A stretch of 12,276 bases of DNA from Dimargaris cristalligena (Eukaryota; Kickxellomycota; Dimargaritomycetes; Dimargaritales; Dimargaritaceae): NCBI GenBank assembly GCA_027576995.1, contig JANBQC010000734.1, forward strand, positions 1 to 12,276, given 5' to 3'. The position numbers and the translations under genes are program-made. Shown here one piece after another: positions 1 to 10,000 of the stretch (position 1 is its first letter; each line of letters begins with the position of its first letter). The notes under the pieces were generated by a model. It ran no database searches and had not been told where the DNA came from. It was given only the letters and a program-made list of their open reading frames with translations.

Positions 1-461
1 TCCTCAACCTCGGTCTCTGCTTTGGTAGACAACGCCCCATCGACTGGGGCCTCAGATGGTAGAAGTGTCACGGAGTCGACTGGTGTAACCGGGGTGGTTG
101 TACCTTGGATTTCGTCGGTCAGAAGCGATACGGTGGCTTCGGTAGGCAGAGCATCGTCGGACGACGGGATAGTGGTTGTAACAGGGGTAGCAGTGGGTTC
201 CTGGAGGTTGGCAGCGACCACGGCGACCGGCTCGTCGGCGACAGCAACTGGCAGCTCAACGGTTTGGTCGAGTTCCTCTGATGCAGAAGGGGAAACCATG
301 TCGGCTGTATGCAATGGGGTAAGGGATGTAGCCTCATCTGTGGGAGTGGTGGCCATCTTCTGTGCTAGTTCGGTGGGCTCGTCCTTGGAGGCGGGGGTAA
401 CGGAGACAGGCTCGCTGGTGGGTATTTCGACACCGTCGGGGTGGTGGGGGGGAGTAGACAT
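1..461 (-). CDS. N-terminal part of an acidic Thr/Pro/Glu/Val-rich protein (3' end beyond window)
   Basis: Not recognised as a named family. Reading the minus strand from ATG at 461-459 gives 153 codons with no stop before the left edge, so the gene is partial. The product starts MSTPPHHPDGVEIPTSEPV and is rich in Thr, Pro, Ser, Val, Ala, Glu and Asp. I saw no Cys or Trp, no signal peptide, no membrane segment and no folded domain, so it looks disordered. A Leu-Gln-Glu-Pro-Thr motif near residue 85 and the last visible residues (AETEVE) resemble the Val-Gln-Glu-Pro and Glu-Val repeats of the giant protein encoded upstream on the same strand. I infer a tandem paralogue. The ATG at 461 has G at -3. 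The in-frame ATG at 356-354 has a better context (A at -3, G at +4) and is an alternative start. A third in-frame ATG at 761 lies in the pyrimidine tract and is unlikely. An intron beyond the edge cannot be excluded. Confidence 0.72.
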   Translation of the reverse strand, partial: MSTPPHHPDGVEIPTSEPVSVTPASKDEPTELAQKMATTPTDEATSLTPLHTADMVSPSASEELDQTVELPVAVADEPVAVVAANLQEPTATPVTTTIPSSDDALPTEATVSLLTDEIQGTTTPVTPVDSVTLLPSEAPVDGALSTKAETEVE

Positions 462-593
462 GACTGGGGGGGGTTGTGTGTTCGTGTGGTATGGCAAGCG
501 AGACCACAGGGCGGGGAGATAATACGGGAGACAATAAGGCGGGCCCAGACAGATAACACCGGGGGGACAGTGGCAACAGGTAGCCTGAGTTTC

Positions 594-752
594 AAATATA
601 TAAAAAAAGGGGCAAAATATAGGATAAATATGATAAGAAAACGACCGGGGGGCAAAGAAAACAAGAATAGTGTGTGGGTGCAGAAGAAGGAAAGAAAAGC
701 GGAGGGAAGAGAAGAGAAACAAGAGAAAAGGGAAAAGAGAGGGGAGGGATAA
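594..752 (-). promoter_or_regulatory. Pyrimidine-rich, TATA-containing promoter-like region for the gene starting at 461
   Basis: On the minus strand this is a long C/T-rich stretch (roughly 752 to 634, almost pure purine on the plus strand), followed by an A/T patch with TTTATATATTTG at about 605-594. That patch lies about 135-145 bases before the ATG at 461. Pyrimidine-rich tracts near the transcription start, with or without a TATA element, are common in filamentous fungal promoters. The arrangement therefore supports transcription toward the left edge. The exact start site cannot be read. The same A/T patch also reads as TATATAAAA on the plus strand, but no credible plus-strand gene follows it. 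Confidence 0.4.
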
Positions 753-1442
753 GATGCCCATGAAGCACTGACGTTGCTCCCCTCCACACTCTGCCCAGCA
801 CAGCTCTACGCTTTGGCATATAGAGAGAGAGGGAGAACTACGTGTGGGCCAGCAGCTGAAGGAAAAGCCAACCACCCGTAGTTGCAAACAAAGGCACCGA
901 ACCCGCGACACGGGACTGGCTATTCTTTATCCGCACCCCCTAGCATTAGTAACCGACGAGGGCACCGATAGGCGATGTAAGGATAAAGACCCGCTGATAC
1001 GCTTCGTTTACCCGCCATTGACAAGGCCTTGACGGTCGAAAATAAACCTCTAGCCCCTATGCAATGGCATAAACCCCGCCGAGTGCGAGGATCGACCTGT
1101 CCCGGCCGATGATTACCCCCCCACCAACCCAACCCAATAAATCCCAATATACTTCAATCCAAACTTCGACCCTTCGTCCACTGCATGGGGTACCCGACAA
1201 CCACCGGGCTGGGATTCACTGCCGGGTTTATTAAGCTTCGATTAAGTGTACTAACCCCATTCGGTCTCAAAACGAAGACGCCAGGAGGGGTTGCGGCTCT
1301 GGTCTCTCGGCATCTATCGAATTGCATGGGGTTGCAATAGAATTGCGGTAGGGGGAAGCCAGGAATGAGGGGAAGTGCTATGGGGGCAATATGCACTCCA
1401 CAGCAACTGAGAGGAGAGGGGGTCTTTCCTCCCTCTCTCCTT

Positions 1443-1475
1443 CACTCACCCACCCACCCACTCACTCACTCACTC
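1443..1475. repeat. CACT/CACC tetranucleotide microsatellite
   Basis: A run of CACT and CACC units (CACTCACCCACCCACCCACT, then CACT units) covers 33 bases. A C/T-rich lead-in precedes it from about 1424. It is a simple sequence repeat and likely length-variable between strains. Confidence 0.85.
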
Positions 1476-1624
1476 GTAATCTCCTACTGTCAGGCAAACT
1501 GGATTTCCGGACCAGGTGTGTTTTCACCTGTACCCAACGATGATGAATACCACACCCACGCTTCCTTTGGGGAGGGCTGCTCTTATCAACCATCACCCTA
1601 TTTAGGGAGGATTACTACAGCTCC

Positions 1625-1641
1625 TGCTGATGGGATCAGCA
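1625..1641. repeat. Perfect 7-bp inverted repeat with 3-base loop
   Basis: TGCTGAT-GGG-ATCAGCA forms a perfect short hairpin in non-coding sequence. A spacer of this size is expected to contain one or two such hairpins by chance. No adjacent T-run or gene end gives it a role. Confidence 0.5.
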
Positions 1642-2058
1642 TCCTGCGATACCCACGCGACCTTGGCTGCGGATGCTTTATACTCCTAAACCCACCCACC
1701 ACGCTGGTGATTGATTATGCAGCGAAACAGGCGGCCGAACTACAGATTAGGAAAGTTGGACGAAGGGAATCGTTACTGTACTCCCACCATCTACCGTAGT
1801 ACACAAAAACAAAAACCAGCGACCCTGAGCCGACCAGCGGATTCCCCACAGACCGAGGCAGGTAGCCCCGGTGCTCATGCGCAGGGAAAAGACCGGCTAA
1901 CCAGAGAATACACCCTCTAGAGAATAAAAGGGCCAGGGTTCGAAACAAATGACGGAGTGACCCTTTCGGAAGCCAACCGTCGGGTCGCGACAGGGTAGAG
2001 GGGGGTTAGGATAAAGAATAAGGCCAAGGCTGGCCTGAATACTATATGGATGGCGGGG

Positions 2059-2083
2059 GCATATAAGCCAGTCTGGTATATGC
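2059..2083. repeat. Imperfect long inverted repeat (cruciform-capable)
   Basis: Outer arms GCATATA (2059-2065) and TATATGC (2077-2083) pair perfectly. Inside them CCAG (2068-2071) and CTGG (2073-2076) also pair around T2072, with a two-base bulge (AG, 2066-2067). This gives 11 potential base pairs, making it the strongest hairpin I found in the spacer. It could be a dimeric regulator site or a chance structure. Confidence 0.5.
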
Positions 2084-2566
2084 GATCACGGGAGGGAGGA
2101 GTCACTCTCATGTGGTGGGACAGTTGACCGGGTGAGTCGAAGCCGAATATTAACTATGGGGGAATAATCCCCCTGCAGCTACGCAGAGACTGGATAGGTC
2201 TCATACCATAAAATCCGTTGGATGGGGCAAATGTTACTGGTTGAAAATGAATCTTTAACCCATTTTCCCATACACGTATTATCCTTTAAAAGTCTTCTAC
2301 AGCTGGGCCGAATTTCACCCATACGCATGCTGTTGAATCATTGGCCATCTACACCGTCATTCAAAATCATACTATACGGTTAAAAACATAACAACCATAT
2401 TATATGATGTAGCTAGTATCAGCTGACAGCTATACTTTGGGGGTAGCCATTCCGATCTGTATAAACCCTATCTAGTGCCATTAATGGGGGAAATATGCCC
2501 CATCCACCCCGTCATTTATAAATATGTTTAATCCCTGTACAAATCCGGCCAGCAACATCGGGAAGG

Positions 2567-2668
2567 GGAGACCAGCCCTAGTCTCCAACGCCTGGCTGAT
2601 CGTGCAACCGCACGACAAACCCCCGGCCCGATCATCCCCCCCCGTCACGTGACAGAACCCCGGCCGGG
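2567..2668. repeat. GC-rich cluster of short palindromes including a CACGTG box
   Basis: Four inverted repeats lie within about 100 bases: GGAGAC (2567-2572) with GTCTCC (2581-2586), TCGTGC (2600-2605) with GCACGA (2610-2615), the perfect palindrome GTCACGTGAC (2644-2653), and CCCGGCCGGG (2659-2668). A GATAAG string follows at 2693-2698. The surrounding DNA is A/T-rich. CACGTG is the core site of fungal bHLH regulators such as Cbf1 and Pho4, and GATA-factor sites contain GATAAG. The nearest start on the minus strand is about 2.1 kb away, so a promoter role is speculative. Confidence 0.45.
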
Positions 2669-3247
2669 CCCCCCAACGAGCGAAGCAAGCGCGATAAGCG
2701 CCGGAGCCGAAAACCTTAATCGAACCAATATTATAAATTAAACGGATTGACCCGGAATTCGGGAAAAAGGTGTGTTCCAATAAAATAATTAACTTTATTA
2801 CTAAACTCTACAATTGCCCTAATTAAAGAATCGTTCGAGTTCCCCTATCCCGCCTCGGATCCGAGCACGACTGGTAATACCCACGGTCCGCCGCGACCCC
2901 GTTACAATCGCAGCATTACGAATACTACCATTTCGCCTAAAGCTGCTCTGATAAATTTATAAAGATTCCCAGGCTTCTCACAGAACTACCGACTGGAAAT
3001 CCTACATTGCTATTCCTGGTACATTTTTGTTGATGGAATATGCCGATATTCCCCACCTATCATTGAGGGCATGTTGCCATTCAATGTCGGTTGTTTACGA
3101 CCACCCCAGCTTTGCACTCTTCCTAGCCTGTTTCTATACCAAACAGATGCAATAGTAAAATGCTGAACACATTAAAGCCTAGACTGACTTCCATCTCTCT
3201 TCTTACATAAACCAAGTTCTATGCTATATCACGCATAGTCCCCTCTT

Positions 3248-3264
3248 CTATACTGTAAGTATAG
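3248..3264. repeat. Perfect 7-bp inverted repeat with 3-base loop
   Basis: CTATACT-GTA-AGTATAG is a perfect hairpin in the A/T-rich spacer. No role is apparent and it may be chance. Confidence 0.45.
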
Positions 3265-3587
3265 TGTCCCATTAGTACCCGCGGTTTATTATTGCCATCA
3301 CATTTTCCGGGTTTAGTTGGATAGGAGGGGTGTAGAAATCTGGTTTATTTGGGGTATGTTTAATAGGTTAATGTGTGAATAACACGGTTATGTATTGAGA
3401 TATGACGAGGCGTAGCCAAGTGCCAACATATTCTCCCATACCACTCCAGAATCGTGAAGTTCAGGCAAGTGAGGGAATTCACTCGCCGCAAGAAATTCAA
3501 AATCGTGGGTGGGAGAAGAGCAGCGTCATATAACCTTGTCCGACAAAAATGTGGACACATACAGATTATATGGATTGACTATTACGC

Positions 3588-3916
3588 CAAGAAAAATAAT
3601 TATGGTATAGGGGTATAAGGGTATGAGGGTGTATGGATATATGGGTTTAAGAGTGTAGGGGTATATGGATTTAAAAATTTAGGGGTATAGGTATGTATGG
3701 GTTTAGAAGTTTAGGGATTTGAGGGTATAGGTGGGTATGGTTTTAGGAGTTTAGGAGATTTTAGGGATTTAGGGGTATAGGTATGTATGGGTTTAGGGAT
3801 TTTGTAGTTTTGTAGTTTAGAAATTTAGGTGTGTATGGGTTTAAAAATTTAGGGGTTTAGGTATATATGGGTTTAAGAGTGTATGGGTATATGGGTATAG
3901 GTAGCAAGAAAAATAA
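3588..3916. repeat. C-free, G/T/A minisatellite bracketed by a 12-bp direct repeat
   Basis: Degenerate units built on GGGTATAGGTATGTATGGGT and ATTTAGGGG fill 3600-3904. The longest recurring block occurs around 3671-3705, 3766-3795 and 3841-3875. From 3589 through 3904 the plus strand contains no C at all (316 bases). The array is flanked by exact copies of CAAGAAAAATAA at 3588-3599 and 3905-3916. TTTAGGG and TTAGGG strings make it superficially telomere-like, but no clean telomere unit repeats. It lies just downstream of the giant gene's stop codon. A transcript reading through would carry a tract with no G. Confidence 0.85.
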
Positions 3917-4000
3917 CCCTGGGCAAGGAGTTAATTGCCAAAACAAATAAGTAAAGGTATGTTTTTTTTTGGTGGAAAGTTACTCTCCTAATTAATAGAT
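3905..4000 (-). other. Putative 3' untranslated region of the giant gene
   Basis: On the minus strand the sequence after TAA (4003-4001) is A/T-rich and includes an A9 run (3970-3962) and TTATTTG/TTATTTTTC strings. No canonical AATAAA is present between the stop and the minisatellite. Fungal poly(A) signals are often degenerate, so the 3' end cannot be placed. The genomic A9 run could cause false internal priming in cDNA data. Confidence 0.35.
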
Positions 4001-7000
4001 TTAGAAAATGGTGCAACGGTCTCTCTTACGTCTGCGGGCAGGGGGATGGGGAGCCGCCGATTGGTGACCAGACGTAGACGAAGGCTTGAAGGGGAACGAC
4101 GTCATATTGGCGGGCGCCGAGGCAGTGGACTGGTAGCTCGAGGCGCGACTGGAGGGTCCGGTAGCGGGGTGGTAGACCGAGGCGCTCTCGGAAACCGGAT
4201 TAGACGATGTAGCCGAATCACTACAACTTTCATCGTCAGAATGGTCCAGGTCTACCTGATCCCGTTCTGGGATAACGATGGCTAGGGGGCTGTCGCCAGC
4301 CTTCAAGGCGGCGTCACCCAGACCACCCGATAACTTGGAATCTTCCGTAGGAATTGGTTCGGTAGTCGCATTGGTACCAACCGCAGGAGTGGACTTGGTA
4401 ACGATGGCAGAACGAGTCAAGGGACCTGCAGAAGGCTCGGGGGTGAGATAAGCTTCACTTGGGGTTTCGACTAATGATTCAGCCTCAAGTACGACAGCCT
4501 CGTCCTGAACAGCTTTTTCGACCGGTTCGGCGGGTGAATCTTGAGCAGATTCGGACACAGCAACAGGGTCTACTACCTCACGAATATCGACAACATCGGC
4601 TTCAGGCGTAGCCTCCTCGACAGGTCCGGCCAAATCGCCAGATTCCGCAGCAGGGGCAACCTCGGGTTCTTGAATGTCGACGGGCGCTACCTTATCCTCA
4701 ACATCAGCAGTGGGAGTAGCCTCAACCTCGTCAACTTCAATAGGAGCAACACTGCGTTCTTGAACTTCGGCTGGAGCAACCTCAGCCACCAATTGTTCAA
4801 TGGTAACAGGCTCTTCGACAACAGCTTCAGCGGGGGTAGCTTCGGCTTCGTCAATTCCGGCAGCTGAAGCTTCCCGGCCATACACATCGGCGGGTGCAAC
4901 GTCTTCCTCCACTTGATCGGTAGGGGAATTTTCTTGCGGGACGTCTTCATAGGGGGCGGCCTCGACTTCGCCAACCTCAGTCGGAGTGACTTCAGAGCCT
5001 TGTACTTCGGCGGGGGCAACCACGGCTTCAACATCTTCCGCGGGAGGAGAGATTTCTAGTTTCTCAACAGGAGTGGCCTCAGCCTCAACTTCAGTGACAG
5101 CGATCTCGCGATCCTGCACAACGGTAGGGGCAACTTCGGTTTCGACTTCAGAAACGGGCGAATGGGATTCGATAACCTCAGCAGCAGCGGGAAGCACCTC
5201 AGCTGGGGCAGGTTCAAACACGGGTTCTTCGACGGTAGGTACCTCACGCTCGTGAACGTCGACGGGGGTATCATCTTCCACCGATTCATGTGCATGGGTA
5301 GACTCCGGCGCCGATACATCAGTAGGAGTGATCTCTGAAGCACGAATTACATCGGCAGCGACCTTGGGCTCTTGAACATCAACCTCGGCCTCGATCTTGT
5401 CTTCCTCAGCTGCTGCTTCGTTTACGACCTCTTCAACGGGGCTAGCCTCGGCAACGTCAGCTTCGGCGGTAGAGCTCTCTCGCTCTTGCACATCGACAAC
5501 TGCAACATCGCTCTCTACTTCTTCAGTGGCGACCGATTCTTCAACGGCCTCGTCAACAAGATTGGCTTCAACCTCGACAGTTTCAACAACAGCGACTTCG
5601 GGCACATGTTCATCAATGGTGGCAATAGGGGCCTCAGCTTCGTCAGTGGGAGAGGATTCAACTTCAGTAACTTCAGCGACAATAATCTCGGGTTCGGGCA
5701 CATTGGTAGTGTCAACCTCGATCTCCGCTTCTTCAGTAGCAGTGGGTTCTTCGACGACGTCATCGATGGGAGTGACTTCGACTTCGTCGTTTCCAGCGGC
5801 AACGACCTGACGCTCTTGTACATTGGCGGCAATAGTGGCTTCCACAATGTCTTCTGCGGGTGTGACTTCAGCATCGACAATTTCGGTAGCAACGATTTCA
5901 GGCTCTTGCACCTCGGCGACAACCTCAGTCTCAACCTCAGCGGGTGAATCTTCTTCGACAATCTCTTCTGCGGATGTGGCCTTAGGCTCTAAGGCTTCGG
6001 CGACATTGACCTCGGGTTCAATCACTTCGGTGACAGCAACCTTGGCCTCAACTTCACCCGTGAATTCAATTATTTCCGAAATGGGTTCTACGGGAGCGGC
6101 ATCGCCCTCTACGACTTCAGCGGCAAAGCTATCAGACTCTTGCACTTCGGCGACAGCGTCAGTCTCAGCCTCAGCTGGTGCAGTTTCTTCGACGATCTCT
6201 TCTGTGGGTGCAGCCTCAGGCTCTACGACTTCAACGACAACGGTCTCGAGTTCTGGATTATCAGCGGCGACAATATCAGCCTCTATAACGTTAGAGGCAA
6301 TGGTTTCTTCCGCGATGGGATCAGCGGGTGTGGCCTCAGCCTCGATCGCTTCGGGGGCAGCAGGTTCTTCGGTGACTTCATCGGCGGACTTGGTGTCAGC
6401 CTCAATGACTTCATCGGCAACGGCTCCGGGCTCTAGCACTTCGATGGTGACCTCAGTCTCAGCTTCGGCCGGTACGGCTACAGCCTCTACAACTTCGGCA
6501 GCAACATTCTCGGGTTCTTCATCATCGGCGGCGGCAATATCAGCCTCGACAACGTCAGAGGCAATAGGTTCTTCCACGATGACATCAGCGGGTGTGGTCT
6601 CAGCCTCAGTCACTCCGGGGGCAGCAGATTCTTCAGCGACTTCGGTGTCGGCTTCGACGACTTCATCGGCAATAACCTCGCGCTCTTGCACAACAGCGGA
6701 ATCAACTTCGGACTCGACTTCGGCGTTGGGGGCAGTCTCAGTTTCGACAAATTCAGCGGCAACGGCATCGGACTCCACTTCATCAACGGAAGCACTTACT
6801 TCGACGATCTCATCGATGGGCGTGGTATCAGCGTCGACAACTTCCGCAGCGGTAATCGCGGTCTCGAATTCTTCGGCGGGTTCAGATTCAGCCACGACTT
6901 CGTCAGTGGCTTCATCGGCGGCGTCCTTGTGTTCTGGCACTTCGGCGGCAGGGACTTCGGCCCCGACTTCTTCAGCAACAGCGGATTGTTCAACGACATC

Positions 7001-10000
7001 TTCCGCGGGTGCAACCTGGGCCTCGACGATTTCAGCAGTTGTGGTTTCGGCCTCAACTACTTCAGCGGGAACAGATTCTCCTTCGACTTCTTCAACGGGA
7101 GCAGCCTCGGCCTCGGTAGTTTCAACCGCAAGAGCCTCACGTTCTTGAACATCGGTAACGTTAGTTTCGACATTGACCTCATCTACGGAAATAGGCTCTT
7201 CCACTAAGTCATCCACGGCGGCGGTCTCAGCCACGACTTTATCAGTGGCAACGGCTTCTTCAACGACACCTCCGGTAGAGGCGACCTCAACATCAGTGAC
7301 TTCGGTAGCGTCAATCTTAGACTTGATTTCTTCAGCGGTAGGAGCTTCGCGCACGACTTCTTCAATAGGTGCGGTCTCGACCTCAACGATTTTAGCCGGA
7401 ACAGATTCAACGTCGGCAACTTCGGCGACGGTGACATCGCGCTCTTGCTCATCGATTCCGGAAATCTCTGCCTCACCCCCAGCTGTAGGAACTGATTCCT
7501 CGATGCCTCCAGTGGACACGGCCTCGACCTCCAATTCTTCAGCTTCTGCAGGTTCTTGGGCGACGTTCTCAGAAGCAGTATCCTCGACGGTAATTTCCTC
7601 GACAGCAGCAGATTCTTTAATGATTTCATCGATCGGCGCGGAACCAGCCTCGACATCCTCAGCGGCAACAGACTCGATAATGGTGTCCTCAATGGGGGCA
7701 GCTTCAGCCTCACCGGCCTCAGGGGTGGCAACCTCAGTTTTGACTATCTCAACGACAGGAGATTCATCAGCGGCTTCATCGATCGGTGCGGTATCGGCTT
7801 CGACGACTTCGATAGTTGAAACCTCGACCTGTTCTTCCCCAGTGGCGGCAGATTCGACGGCAATTTCGTCATTGGGGGAAGTCTCAGCTTCGACAACTTC
7901 ATCGGCAACAAGCCCCGGCTCTTGTACTTCGATGTTGGCGGCCTTAGACTCTTCATCCTCAGCGGCAGCGACTTCTTCCTCCCCTTCGGCAGCGGGAACG
8001 GTATCAGCCTCGACGACCTCAGGGATAGCAACTTCAGGCTCTTGCAACTCGGCGGTAGAAGTCTCAGCAACAATTTCCTCAGAGACAGCAGATTCGTCAA
8101 CGATTTCATCGACGGGTGAAATCTCGGTCTCGACGGCTTCAACAGTGGCAGATTCTTTCTCAACTTCTTCAATGGGTGTGGTCTTAGCTTCGGGGACTTC
8201 AGCGACGGCGACTCCGGTTTCGCTTCCATCGGCGGAAATAATACCACTGACCACTTCTTCAGTAGGTGTGGCCTCGGGTACTGGTGATTCGGCGGGGGCG
8301 ACCTCATCCTCAATTTCAACAGTGGCAACAGGTTCTCCGATAACATTTTCGGCCGGCGAGACTTCAACCTGCACAGCATTAGTGGCAACGATTTTGCGAT
8401 CTTGCTCGTCGATGGCCAAAACTTCAGTATCCAGTTCGTCAGCGGCTCCGGATTCTGCCACGACATCGACGGCGGGTGTGGCGGTAATTTCGACAACTTC
8501 AGTAGAAGTGACATCGGACACTTGCTCATCGGCAATAGCAACCTCGGTCACTACTACGTCATCGACAACAGACTCGTCGGCTACATTTTCAGTGGGAGTG
8601 ATTTCACGTTCAACAACTTCATCAGTATCGACCTCAGGCTCTGCAAATTCGGTGGTGGCAGCAGATTCTTTTACGGTTTCGGCGGAGGGAGCGACTTCAA
8701 CCTCGACGGCATCAGCAGCAACCACATCGGGCTCTTGCTCTTCGGTGGCGGAAACCTCAACCTCAGCATCTTCAGTGGTAGCAGGTTCGTCGACGATTTC
8801 TTCAGTGGGTGTGGCTTCAACCTGCGCAAATTCAGCAGCAATAACCTCTTGTTCAGGGACGTCAAGGGCGCTGGCCACAACCTCTACTTCATCAGGGTCA
8901 ACGGATTCTTCGACGGCGCTTTCAGTAGCTCTTACTTTGGACTCGTCGACATCTGAAACCGCCACCTCAGGCTCCACATCATCGGCGGCAGCGGATTCTT
9001 CAACGACCTCGGTGGTGGGAGTGGCCCCAGTCCCAACAGATTCAGCGACATCTTCGACGGGCGCAGTATCAGCTTCGACTTCATTGGTGGCTTCAACCTC
9101 AGTCGCGACCTCCTTAACGACAGAAGATTCTTCGGCAATATCGGCGGCGATGGCCTCGGGAGTAGCCGATTCTTCGCCGATTTCATCGGCAGGGGCGATA
9201 TCAGCGCCAGATACTACGACAGCAGCAATCTCAACTTCGGCTTCAGCGGCAGAAGATTCTTCTTCGACGGCCTCGGTCTCAAACTCGATAACTTTGCCGG
9301 CAACGATTTCGGGCGCATGCACTTCGTCAGCGGTAACCTCAGTTTCGATTTCCTTAGAAACAGGAAATTCCGCGACAACTTCATCGGACCGAGTGACATC
9401 AGCCTCGACGACTACGGGTTCCTGTACTTCGGCAACGGTACCCTCGGCTTCGACTTCTTCAGTGTAAGCGAATTCCTCGAGAACATCCTCAGCAGAAACA
9501 GTGTCAGAATCGACGACCTCAACAACAGAAACCTCAACATCGCCTTCAGCGGCGGCAGATTCCTCCACGGCTTCTTCAGCAGCATCAGTCTCAGTCTCGA
9601 TAACCTCGGGCTCCTGCACTTCGGCAGTACGAACCTCGGCCACAACTTCCTCAATGCCAGCAGGTCCTACCTCGGCTTCATTGACAGACATGGCATCTGC
9701 TTCAACGATTTCAGCTTCGGCTACTTCAGGTTGTTGCACATCGGCGGTGGCTACTTCAACCTCTTCTACATCAGATGCAGTGACCTCGGGCTCTTGCACA
9801 GCCACCACATCGACCTCGGCTGATACTTCAGTGACAGAGGCCTCGGGTTCAGTCACTTCGGTGGCGGCGACCTCGGTCTCAACATCCTCGGCGACAGTAG
9901 GTTCTTCCACAACCTCCACAACGGGTGCGACGTCAGCCTCGACGACTTCAGCAGGAACACTTTCAACAGCGGCAACTTCGGCGGTAGTGGCATCAAACTC

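Larger units (their letters stand above)
762..3587. other. Intergenic spacer without a recognisable gene
   Basis: I see no supportable protein gene, tRNA or rRNA here. The open frames are short (the longest about 144 codons at 1365-1799 on plus), low in recognisable motifs and unsupported by any promoter or splice arrangement. The left half (to about 2150) is of mixed composition with runs of C and several CCCACC-like strings. The right half (about 2200-3587) is A/T-rich except for a sharply GC-rich island at about 2540-2710. No long terminal repeats, terminal inverted repeats or transposase-like frames were found by eye, although an old degraded element cannot be excluded. Short purine runs (AGAGAGAGAGGGA, about 823-835) and several 6-7 bp hairpins occur. 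Confidence 0.6.

Noticed and set aside
22..522. Plus-strand 166-codon frame, Ser/Thr/Val/Gly-rich
   Set aside because: It is the antisense shadow of the minus-strand acidic gene at 1-461 and has no separate promoter or motif.
462..761. In-frame N-terminal extension of the left-edge gene from ATG 761, giving a hydrophobic MGILSLPSLFPFLLF-like leader
   Set aside because: The codons come from the C/T-rich promoter-like tract and the TATA patch, which naturally encode Leu, Phe, Ser and Pro. The segment between 461 and 600 also reads as ordinary non-coding sequence with frequent Cys, Tyr and Trp, unlike the rest of the protein.
1365..1799. Plus-strand 144-codon frame in the spacer
   Set aside because: It includes the CACT microsatellite (THPLTHSL). 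It has no recognisable domain and no supporting promoter, and its length is compatible with chance in this composition.
1880..1965. Possible tRNA: GGTTCGAAAC at about 1936-1945 resembles a B box
   Set aside because: No convincing A box, acceptor stem or cloverleaf can be drawn around it.
2481..2780. Minus-strand 99-codon frame over the GC-rich island
   Set aside because: It spans palindromes and A/T flanks. Composition is erratic and no motif is recognisable.
3360..3560. Minus-strand 66-codon frame in the spacer
   Set aside because: It is short, has no recognisable motif and no clear start context, and is expected by chance.
3589..3904. Telomeric repeat or interstitial telomere
   Set aside because: TTAGGG and TTTAGGG strings occur, but units are irregular (GGGTATA, GGTATGTATGGG) and no clean tandem telomere unit is present.
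7173..9467. Plus-strand 764-codon Ser/Thr/Ala-rich frame resembling a cell-wall mucin
   Set aside because: It lies codon-aligned antisense to the giant repeat gene. It has no signal peptide or GPI-like end, and the lack of stops follows from sense codon use.
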